DNA from: Malus domestica
Taxonomy: Eukaryota > Streptophyta > Magnoliopsida > Rosales > Rosaceae
DNA: 64,000 nt
Direction: 5' to 3'
Assembly (NCBI RefSeq): GCF_042453785.1
Contig: NC_091668.1
Coordinates: 937,501 to 1,001,500 of the forward strand
Shown here: positions 55,833 through 64,000 of the stretch, piece by piece
Layout: every line of letters starts with the position of its first letter
How positions within the stretch are numbered: position 1 is the first letter of the stretch
The notes under the pieces: generated by a model
What the model was told of the DNA's origin: nothing
Databases searched by the model: none
The model's input: the letters and a program-made list of their open reading frames with translations, nothing else
Translations under genes and position numbers: made by a program

Positions 55833-58062
55833 GGCCACCTCCAACCGAAGGTTGGCCAGATGGCTCGAAGATGGTTTGCTTTAGCCCTCTGACCCTCTAA
55901 TAAATTAATATTTTAATGAACAGTACATGACCATATTTCTTATCATCTCCAACCGAGGGCCAAAGGGCCATAGGGCTCGTTTTAGCCCTTTCACAGAAAA
56001 CCGTCTTCAACCGAGGGTCATAGAGCCATAGGACCAAACATAATTTATTATTTAAAAACTACAACTTAAATTCAAATGCAACTAGGGGTGGGCAAACAGG
56101 CCATGGACCCGCGGGTAGGGACGGGTATAAGCGGTTCGGGGCGGGTACGGGGCGAGTACGGGGCGGGTCCAATTTTTTAAAATCTGAAACAGGACGAGGC
56201 GGGGCGGGGCGGGTCCATGTTAATTGCGGGGCGGGGTGAGTTCTAACTACTGAGGAAACGGGTCCCCGACCCGGACCGTTTCCACCGTAAAAAATCTGAG
56301 ATTTAACCTGTTCGTCCAAAAATTTCTCTCTCTCAGACATAAACTCTCCCTCTCTTTCATCTCTATCCCTCGCCTCTACAACTCAATCTCTCGCCCCTCT
56401 TATCTCTGCAAGTCTAAAGTTTATCTCTCAGACCTCGGTCGCACTGAGACTTTCCCACTCCCCGAATTTAGGTTTCTGATTTGGGAAGGACTCATAAATT
56501 GGTTGTAGGGTTTTGCTGGTTTCTAGCTAGAATATTTCAGATTGCTCTGGGAAATTTAAAGGGAAGAAACTAAGTGAAGAAGAAGAAGATTGGTCAGAAA
56601 GGGATGGTTGCGTCTTATTCGTCGGGTGCACCGCTTTTCGGAATTAGAGAAGAAGATCAAAACCAGTAGATGAGGCAACAACATTCCTCCACAACACCAA
56701 CCTCATCCACCCATCTCGATTCTTAGATGACAGCACCGCCGTTGCGATCATCATCACCCCATCACCGTCGTCGCCTGCTATAATTTTGGTAATTTTGAAT
56801 TAGGCGTTTGTTATTTATGTGAATTTTTGGGTTTTTTGAATCAGGAATGATATATATTATGTTTTGGGTTCTAAATTTATGGTTGGGGAATACAAGATTT
56901 GTAGCTGTCACAATGAAGGTTGTGGAGGAATATCCCTTTCATTTGTTTTTCATTTGATATATGTGTGTATGTTCTTTAATTTTGGTTTCACTGTTTGGTG
57001 CAATAGGATCGAAATTGAAATTGAATATCCCTTTCATTTGTTTTTCGTATTGTTTTCATTCCACTGTTGGCTGTTTTGAATAATTCACTGACATATTTTT
57101 CAATTTGATGGAAACATTCCACCATGAGGATGATCCAATGGTGGCTGCAATCTCGTGGGTGCTCTTTGGAGGATGATCCAGTCTTCTTTTCATCCATTTA
57201 TGGGGTTGTGATCAACTTGAATTCTGGTGGCTGTTGGAGGCTCGGTATGCAGCACTCTGGCGACAGCAGTGGATGCAGGCAGTTAGGGTTTGTTCTAGGT
57301 TGCGCTCAAAACTTTGTTTTGGGATGCTTTGCTGTTTGCTTTTGGGGTCCATTTTTGTTGTCTGTAATTGGGCCTCATGTTGTGTGATTATTTTTGTGTT
57401 GTTATTGAAGTTTCTTTGACCCAAAAAAAAAAAAAAGTTGGACCCGTCCTAAACCGACCCGTTTGAAACGGGTAGGGTTAGGTCCGGGTCCAAAATTCAA
57501 AATGCTTCTACCCGGCCCGCCCCGGCCCATTACATTTTAAAACGGGTAGGCCAGGTTCCTCAAAATTTGGGCCCGGCCCGGCCCGTGCCCACCCCTAAAT
57601 GCAACGGCTAAGTAACGTCAGCTAGCCGTTTTATGTTTTATGTTGTTAAATGTTTTTAAAAATGTAGTTTAAGTTTCATGTTGTTAAATGTTTGTTTTAT
57701 GTGTATAATTTTTATGTTGTTTAATGTTATTTAATGTTGTTTAATAATATTTAATGTTGTTTCATGTTATTTAATGTTATGTAATGTTTAATGATTTAGA
57801 AGTTATAGGGGAAAAAATTACAAGGTTTAAAACAAATATTGTAAAATAATAATAATAATGGCTAGCTAACGTCAGCAACTAGCCTTTTCAAATTTGAATT
57901 GGAGGCCAGCCCAGGGCCGGTCGGCTGTCTGGTTTGGGCCGGTCGGTTAGCCTTATGGCCTTTTTCGTCCAGTGGGGTCCACAAACCCTCTGGCCTGGCC
58001 TTCGGTTGGAGACCGTTTTCGGGCTATTTTCGGCCCTCTGGACTCTTCGGTTGGAGATGGCC
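55833..58062. mobile_element. Inverted-repeat element with GGCCA(C/T)CTCCAACCGAAG ends, interrupted
   Basis: The left end GGCCACCTCCAACCGAAGG and the reverse complement of the right end GGCCATCTCCAACCGAAG are near-identical TIRs. Internal repeats of CCAACCGAGGG occur near both ends. Without the inserted hAT-type element the body is ~715 bp and contains TTTAATGTT-type short repeats. No transposase is seen. The flanks (TAA left, AAA right) do not give a perfect duplication. Confidence 0.75.
56083..57597. mobile_element. hAT-type non-autonomous element nested in the GGCC-TIR element, 1,515 bp
   Basis: AATGCAAC at 56075-56082 and 57598-57605 is a perfect 8-bp target duplication. The ends are a 12-bp perfect TIR, TAGGGGTGGGCA. 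The subterminal regions are rich in CGGGTA/GGCGGGTCC and CCGGCCC motifs. The interior includes CT-rich DNA like a gene leader (~56320-56440), open but unrecognised sequence, and a poly-A run at ~57422-57436 that could mark an inserted reverse-transcribed piece. No hAT transposase was recognised. Confidence 0.88.
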
Positions 58063-59480
58063 AAATAATATTTTTATTTTTTTAGTACAATGATATATTT
58101 TATACTAGGAGGAGGGGAGTTCGGAAGCCACACAATGGGCAACCTAATTTGGTATCGAATTCACCATCCACGTGATTTGAACCTAAGACCTCTTATTTAC
58201 AAGTGAAGAAGAATACCAGAAAACCTTAGTACTAAATGAGCCAGTTTTAAACACGTGTAGTTTCATTTTGAGAAATGCAAAGTAGATTCTCTCAAAAATA
58301 GGACTCTCCAAGGACCGTCCACCATCTTTTGTTTTTGGCATAACGTCTAATAATATTGGTACGAAAATTAACGTTAAACTATGAGATGACAGAGAGTCCT
58401 ACTTTTGAGAGTCATCATTTCTCTTTTCGTTTTGGATGAGGGCCTGGGAAGACACTGCCCCTAAAGCTGCGGAAATTTCCGTTAATTTGTGTGTATAAAT
58501 AATGATCAAATGGGTCCAGAATCGAAAGGGAAGAAAAAGGAAAAGTGCATGTAGCCAAAGAAACATCCTCCACCACATAAAACACGGAGAAAGAATAGGA
58601 AACTACTACTTGGATTGTAGTACCAGATTCACTCCAATTCTCTGTATAACTCCATTCCACCTTCCGATGTCTCCCACGTTCACATATGATACATCCATTT
58701 CATCCCTGAAATTAACAAGCCAGCTATTTATTTCAGCACACTCACCTGCAGAACCAGCCACATGCAAATAAACCTTCAAACTCTGCTTTCGCATGTTGCC
58801 TGATCGATGGAAGAAGAACCCCACCCGCTAAACTGACTGACCCACTACATACCAGTACAAGATCAATATGTCGCATGCAGCTCGTCCTCTACGTTACTTT
58901 TTTGAGATTCCTAGCTATGTATGAAAATCGTATGCATTTCGCATGTATGATCGATGTATCCATCCATCACAAATAAACTCGTATGTATCATCCGTCGTGT
59001 TCAGACCGCACTTAAACACGGCGACACATGAAAGGAGAAGTCGAGCAGATCGCAATAAAGAAACCCTAAACAAATAATCCGGGAAAATATTAAGGGAACT
59101 TGTGAATTTGAACATCGTTCAGGAAAGACGGAAGGCCAACCATATGCTTGGAGCAGAGTCCAGTTAAGTTAGCTGCTCTAGCTCCCCACGCGTGTGGTAA
59201 TACTAATGCATATACATGTCCAATAATTATTAGAAAAATTAAGGAGAAAATTGGGCATTATATTGTGAGCAGTTAGAAATGAGATTGGTTCTGGCCAACT
59301 ACTGCCTTAAGATAAGTAGTGTTTAAAAGTGGCGTCGGTCTCCAACTCAGGGAACCAAACCCTTCTGCATATCTCACCCGTACTCGACATAATATTAAAC
59401 AAATTTTCACCCATATATATATTATACATATTAAGGAGATTATTAAGAAAATAATTAATCAGATTTAAAGTACTAGTGCT
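58063..59480. other. Intergenic stretch with a SINE-like copy
   Basis: A SINE-like copy lies at 58130-58242. Nothing else is supportable between it and the MULE-type MITE. Confidence 0.5.
58130..58242 (-). mobile_element. SINE-like repeat, copy 3
   Basis: On the minus strand: TAGTACTAAGGTTTTCTGGT, CACTTGTAAATAAGAGG, B-box-like GGTTCAAATCACG, then ATTCGATACCAAATTAGG. It has the same order of blocks as the other two copies. Confidence 0.6.
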
Positions 59481-59489
59481 GGAGTTAGC

Positions 59490-59715
59490 GAGTGAGGATT
59501 CTCGCCGGATTCTCTTTGTAAGAATCTCGGGGATCCTCAAATCACATTTGTTCATTGTACATCGTACGGTTATATATCATTATAAAATTTTTATTTATTC
59601 AAAATTGAATATAAACAGTACCTGACGAAAATTGACCGCGTGATATACGATGAATGGATGTGATTTAAGTATCTCTGGAATCCTCACAAAAAGGATCCCA
59701 CGAGGATCCTCTCTC
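59490..59715. mobile_element. MULE-type MITE, family D copy 2, 226 bp
   Basis: GGAGTTAGC at 59481-59489 and 59716-59724 is a perfect 9-bp target duplication. The arms GAGTGAGGATTCTCGCCGG and, reverse complemented, GAGAGAGGATCCTCGTGGG continue as inverted repeats over much of the element (ACATTTGTTCATTGTACATC against ACATCCATTCATCGTATATC). It is non-coding. Confidence 0.88.
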
Positions 59716-59724
59716 GGAGTTAGC

Positions 59725-60317
59725 TAATAGCTAGCTATTATGTACATTGTTCTTTTAAACCTAAATCATTATTTGAGAGTTTCCACTCTTAATATAGCTG
59801 CTGCTTTTTGTGATAGAATCTAACACCTAATAATAATTGCTTAAGTTGAGACAATATCAGTGATATTGGTGGTGGACTATATACTTAACCAACAAAATTT
59901 ATCGTTAATCATTGTTCATTTTATAGAAATTTATTTGCTCAATATTTATATTATCTTCAGAAACTGCATGAATTGACAATGTAGATCATCATTGATAATG
60001 TTACTGGTAAATACAAGTTCATCACACAGTTTATGGCCAGCAATATCTCCACAAGTGAAGGCAGGCATGTGCCTCGTATTTTCTTATTGTACCCTATAGA
60101 ATATGTATAGTTTTCCACTCTATATAGATTCTTGACCTACGCTACATTTCAACCACTTCGATATTGTCTTGTAAGGCCATGTGCCTCTCATATATATATA
60201 TATATATATATATTACTTACTATGCTAGTACGTCGTCTGTTTGCAAGCAAAATCTTGAATAGAATCGGGTTGTGTCACATGAATAATGGGGAATGTACCT
60301 CTGGTTGTATAATATCA
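59725..60317. other. Intergenic stretch, AT microsatellite only
   Basis: An (AT)n run lies at 60190-60215. No gene or element is recognised. Confidence 0.5.
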
Positions 60318-60985
60318 CACGAAGAAAATTGAGGTTCCATAATAAAATTAATTGGAAATATATGGAGTAACTTAACTTATTTATAAGTCAATACAAGGTC
60401 TATCATCCAATCAATGTGAGACTCATTCTCAACATGCCCCCTCAGGGGTGACGAATTTTCAAGCCTAACATGTGGACAACACAACGGAATGACATGGAGT
60501 GCATGTGACCGTTTGGCTTCACATGTGGGACAACTTGCTCTGATATCATGAAGAAAGTTAAGGTTCGATCATAAAACCAATTGATAATATGGGGAGTAGC
60601 CCAATTTACTTATTTCATTTGAAGACCTAATGATTCTAACAATTGATTGTAGAGTTGATCATTCTGACCTTTCAATTCATAGATGTGGATCTCGGACCTA
60701 TGAAGGGGGATATTCCCAAAACTCACAAAGAAAAAAGGAAGTGAGTTAGACAAAAAGAGAAGAAACTTTGACAAAAAAAGAAGTAACTTGGACAAAAAGA
60801 AAGGAAGTGACTTTGACAAATTTTTTGTTGTTGATAACCTTAGACCAATCAAAATCAATATCAATCGAATATTGATTAATACGTAATCAATGGAACACTA
60901 CTTGAAAATGAAAACAACTATTCTGCTTAAAAATGAAATGTTGCAAGGTCCCTCATTCCATTAATATGGAACTCATTCGCAACGT
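60318..60985 (-). mobile_element. LTR-retroelement remnant (TRIM-like), fossil
   Basis: Two related segments (GAGGTTCCATAATAAAATTA at ~60330 and AAGGTTCGATCATAAAACCA at ~60560) flank GCTCTGATATCA, whose reverse complement resembles the tRNA-Met-type primer-binding site of plant LTR elements. ACATGCCCCCTCAGGGGTG is another typical LTR phrase. The remnant is old and broken; the family is not resolved. Confidence 0.5.
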
Positions 60986-61343
60986 TTAGAGAGTGAAATA
61001 GAGTGGCAGTGGTGGTGAGGAGGTAGTACGTGTTACTATTCTTGACTAAATTGATTAGTATAATCACACAAATGTAAAATTCATAAGACATGAGACAATT
61101 ATTCATTTAAATCAATCTTGTCAAAAATCCAACACTGTACAGAAATTAAAATTAGGAGATTTTCTTTCTTTTATTATGTGCTTATGTAGTTTATATATCT
61201 AATCTATAACTTGTGACTTGAAACCTACGAATTTCATACAAAATCCAATACAAAAAAAAAAAAAAAAGAGGAATCAGATCAACTAGGGGATAACTAATTC
61301 CATCCTAATCATCTTCATCAATTTTACATGGGTCTTGTTATTC

Positions 61344-61583
61344 ATGTTAAGTGTATAAGTGAATGGTTGAGATTAGGACATGTGTCACTTAATACTACAA
61401 TAGTATATTAGATCGTTATAACTATCAGTAGTTAATATAGTTAAAGATTGTATTGTACTGCTGTGAGTATAAAAGCTTCACATGAATCATTGTAAACTTG
61501 ATCATTAAGAAATACAAAATTCCTATTTCTCTCTCTCTCTGTCTTCTTCTACTTTCTCTCTAAAACTCTGCTTATGCTTCTAC
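61344..61583 (+). mobile_element. Possible solo LTR (copia-like) fossil
   Basis: The segment begins TGTTAAG, has a TATAAAAG promoter-like motif at ~61467 and a CT-rich leader-like end (ATTCCTATTTCTCTCTC) finishing near TACA. This is the layout of short plant copia LTRs. No matching second LTR or target duplication was found. Confidence 0.35.
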
Positions 61584-61586
61584 ATT

Positions 61587-61713
61587 TCTTCATATTTACA
61601 ATTCACACACCTCTTAATTTTTGTCCGTCCGATCAAATAAATAAAAAATGATCAAATAATAGAAACTAACAAAAAAAATAAAATTGAAAGGTAAAATGAA
61701 TTGTGCGGATACC
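61587..61713. mobile_element. MITE, family A copy 2 (diverged)
   Basis: The right end, reverse complemented, reads GGGTGGTATCCGCACAATTCA and the interior shares TGATCAAATAA and CACACACCTCT with the copy at 6330-6473. Confidence 0.55.
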
Positions 61714-61779
61714 ACCCTTATGCTTTCTTTATTTTTCATCGTATGCGATTATTGGATTGGGTTATCGGGCTGGAATCTC

Positions 61780-61968
61780 GGCCCACTACTTCAATTAACA
61801 GATAATCCGCCGGTTCCAGGTTATTGGGCCCAAACTACCCACCGCTACACCCGCGAAATGTTCGAACCTCTAATTCTCGCGGGCCTCACCGTACCCGAAA
61901 AAACCGTCGTCGTTGGAAGAAAAGGAAGCGTCGTCGTCGTCATCGCCGAACTGTGAACTAAAACCCTA
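61780..61968 (+). promoter_or_regulatory. Site II (GGCCCA) and telo-box motifs of the TRM6 promoter
   Basis: GGCCCAC lies at ~61780, TTGGGCCCAA at ~61824 and the telo-box AAACCCTA at 61961-61968, within 300 bp of the ATG at 62064. This combination is known in plant promoters of ribosome and translation genes, which suits a tRNA-modification subunit. Confidence 0.6.
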
Positions 61969-62063
61969 GCTAAGCTCACTGTCAGAGACTCAGAGCGTTG
62001 GGGTTTTAAGCTTGTAGTTGTACTTACTGCTTCCCTTCAAAATTCAGTAAAAGATACAAAAGA

Positions 62064-64000
62064 ATGGAGATTTCTGAAAGTAAGCCCCAAATCGATTCAT
62101 CTGAAAACCCTAGGTCCACCTGGGACGGTTGCTCCGTCTTGCTCGACATCAACGACGGCGACCGTTTGGTTTTCTCCCGCCTCTCCGCCGGAGCGTAAGT
62201 CATATTTTTCTCTCAGTCAAATTTGTGCCTTTTTTTTGGGGTTGTTGAGAATTCTTACGGTTGAATGCGGAATGGATGTGCAGGAAATTGAAAATTGGGA
62301 ATAAGAATTGCTCTCTGCAGCCTTTGATTGGCTGCCCCTTTGGCTCTTTCTTTCGGGTCGAAAATGGAGCCGAAGGCCCGTATTTGGCCCGGTACACTCC
62401 GTCCACGGAAGGTTTGGTTTTTAACTTTAATTTGTTCAAAATTTTGTGTTAATGTGGAATTTGGGATGATGACATTGTGTTATTTTGCTTGATATTTGCC
62501 TATTTATTCAGTTAATAATGTTCAAGAAAAAGGTGATGGTCAATCAATTGATGAGTTTAGAGATAATCGAGCATTAGTCGATAACAATAAGGCGCAGAGC
62601 CTAACCGGAGAAGACATTAACGCGATGCGACAGTGAGAACAAATTAATCAGAGATTTAGTTTGTATTTTGGGCTCCTTTTGTACTTTTTTTGGTGGACTT
62701 ATACAATGATAAATGCAGGCAGGGTGCAACGGGGGATGAAATAGTTGAAGCTCTCATTGCAAACAGCGCGACGTTTGAGAAGAAAACTGTTTTCTCACAG
62801 GTAATGTAGATCGTTCGAGTGCCACTTTGTGTTCATATGAGAAGGTGGTCTGATTTCATGTCGTTCTGTTGTCTGCAGGAGAAGTATAGGCTTAAGAAGC
62901 AAAAGAAATATGCTCCCATTGTACTTATGAGGCGCCCATTCACTAGAAGGTTACCTCTTATTTCTGGAAGCAGGAGCTTTATTTTGAAGTCATATTGCTG
63001 TTCTATTGGCAAGAACTTTCCGAAATGATTTAATTATATGCATGAAGCGCCATGATATCTCCGCAATTAGCAATTTTTTGGCTGCTGTTCTGAATGTCCA
63101 TCTATAATTTCCAAATCTCATATTCTTTTTACTCACTTCTTGTTCTTTTCTGTTTCTCTCAGTATATGTGAGGCGTACTTAAAGAAGTATCCGAATAAAA
63201 TTGGGTAAGGACTAGCCAGTTATGAGTTTTCCTCTATTTTGGTAAACTACTTTCTCATGTTATTTGCTCAGAATTTATGTATCATATGTTTGCCTTTGGT
63301 TCAGATTCTTGCGAATGGATACATTGTCTCTTCTTCTTTCCATGGCTAATGTTTCTGCAAATTCTGATGTCCTCATAGTGGATATGGTTGGAGGACTTCT
63401 AACTGGTGCTGTAGCAGAGCGTTTAGGAGGTCTGCTGCTCTCCCCAAGTTCCCTTTGCTATTTGCTGCTTTGAGTTTTTTAATTTACACAGATTTATGGG
63501 TGGTGAAGTAGTGAAACTGAAGTGAATTGGATATATCCAATTAAAATAGAGTCGGTTTGTTATGGCTACTTTGTGTGATTGCAATTGCAACATTGTTATG
63601 ACATTTCACATTTTTAATGCTTCTGTATGTTTGACAGGTACGGGCTATGTCTGCAATACATATCTTAGTGGGTCGCCTTATTCTATGGATATATCGAGGA
63701 TATTCAACTTTGGAGATGAAATTTGCAAGAGGTACATCTGCCTTTGAGTTACTTTTTATAGGAAATGTTGTCAGATGAAATTTTACACTCCTTATGTAAC
63801 CAACTTTTGAGATATTTTTGTATTTATGTTGCTTATACAGGATTGTGAGGTCTCCTCTCGCGGACCTATTATCTGTCCAAAACGGAATTGAAAAACCAGC
63901 AAGTCAGGAAGCGGAGTCTGGTAATATGGAAATTCAGTCAAATGTGAGTGGCGCTTCATTTTTTGTTTGCAGATTTCTTTGTCTTGCAGTTTCGTAATTG
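62064..64000 (+). CDS. TRM6: tRNA (adenine58-N1)-methyltransferase non-catalytic subunit TRM6, partial (5' 9 exons)
   Basis: This is the RNA-binding partner of the catalytic TRM61; together they form m1A58 in the T-loop of tRNAs in the nucleus. Exons: 62064-62194, 62284-62411, 62512-62632, 62719-62800, 62879-62949, 63163-63204, 63305-63429, 63638-63731 and 63841-63943 (donor GTGAGT), 299 residues with consistent phases; the gene continues past the window. Blocks: STWDGCSVLLDINDGDRLVF, NKNCSLQPLIGCPFGSFFRV, LTGEDINAMR with GATGDEIVEALIANSATFEK, FSQ/EKYRLKKQKKYAPIVLMRR, ICEAYLKKYPNKIG, FLRMDTLSLLLSMANV with VLIVDMVGGLLTGAVAERLGG. These follow the Gcd10/TRM6 family order: N-terminal beta domain, linker helix, start of the Rossmann-like domain. 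The subunit lacks the SAM-binding motif of TRM61 in known members. Confidence 0.93.

Larger units (their letters stand above)
60986..62063. other. TRM6 upstream region
   Basis: It holds a possible solo LTR fossil (61344-61583), a MITE of family A (61587-61713) and the TRM6 promoter motifs. An A homopolymer of ~16 bp lies at ~61252-61267. No additional gene is supportable. Confidence 0.5.

Noticed and set aside
60610-60864. Minus-strand open frame of 84 aa with a helical end ([13 protein letters not shown])
   Set aside because: It lies inside the LTR-retroelement remnant and begins with K/S/F-rich repeats; a short coil-like stretch alone does not support a gene.
61684-61956. Plus-strand open frame of 90 aa just upstream of TRM6
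   Set aside because: It overlaps the promoter motifs (GGCCCA, telo-box) and a MITE end; its composition is not protein-like beyond chance.

Overview
The window is nuclear DNA from a flowering plant, most likely a woody rosid of the apple/pear group (Rosaceae, Maleae). Coding exons are separated by GT-AG introns, intergenic DNA is AT-rich, small inverted-repeat transposons are dense, there is a Cassandra-type LTR carrying a 5S-like core, and all gene families are plant ones. The assignment to Maleae is inference from general familiarity with these repeats, not from a search.

Layout. 1-2.2 kb is the edge of a broken Ty3/gypsy (Tat-like) fossil, followed by a 181-bp tandem repeat. 4.3-14.4 kb holds four small host genes: a 342-aa coiled-coil protein (-), a 309-aa Lys/Glu-rich probable nuclear protein (-), a 135-aa three-span membrane protein (+) and a 311-aa coiled-coil protein (-). 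16.5-22.4 kb holds a complete cytosolic-type alkaline/neutral invertase (GH100) and an F-box protein. 26.6-29.2 kb holds two tandem GASA/snakin genes, the second with an altered C-terminus. 32.7-53.6 kb holds a conserved 679-aa protein of unknown function (12 coding exons), the AP-2 adaptor sigma subunit, a short WEB-family protein, a small intronless gene and a C2H2-like zinc-finger protein with a PARP-like C-terminal region. The window ends in the first nine exons of TRM6, the non-catalytic subunit of tRNA m1A58 methyltransferase. Exon models were joined by hand; each complete spliced gene gives a length divisible by three.

Between the genes the DNA is dominated by non-autonomous DNA transposons. 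The most striking is a 1,563-bp Mutator-like element (47622-49184) with ~300-bp terminal inverted repeats, a perfect 9-bp target duplication and, inside, a captured promoter/first-exon piece of a membrane-anchored ubiquitin-fold (MUB) gene: a Pack-MULE. Others are a 1,515-bp hAT-type element with a perfect 8-bp target duplication nested inside a second inverted-repeat element (55833-58062), a small MULE-type MITE with a perfect 9-bp duplication (59490-59715), and several multi-copy foldback families. The genes are ordinary housekeeping, signalling and defence genes rather than one pathway. The run GASA - unknown 679 aa - WEB - C2H2 resembles, from memory, a gene run on Arabidopsis chromosome 1 (At1g757xx), suggesting a conserved block.
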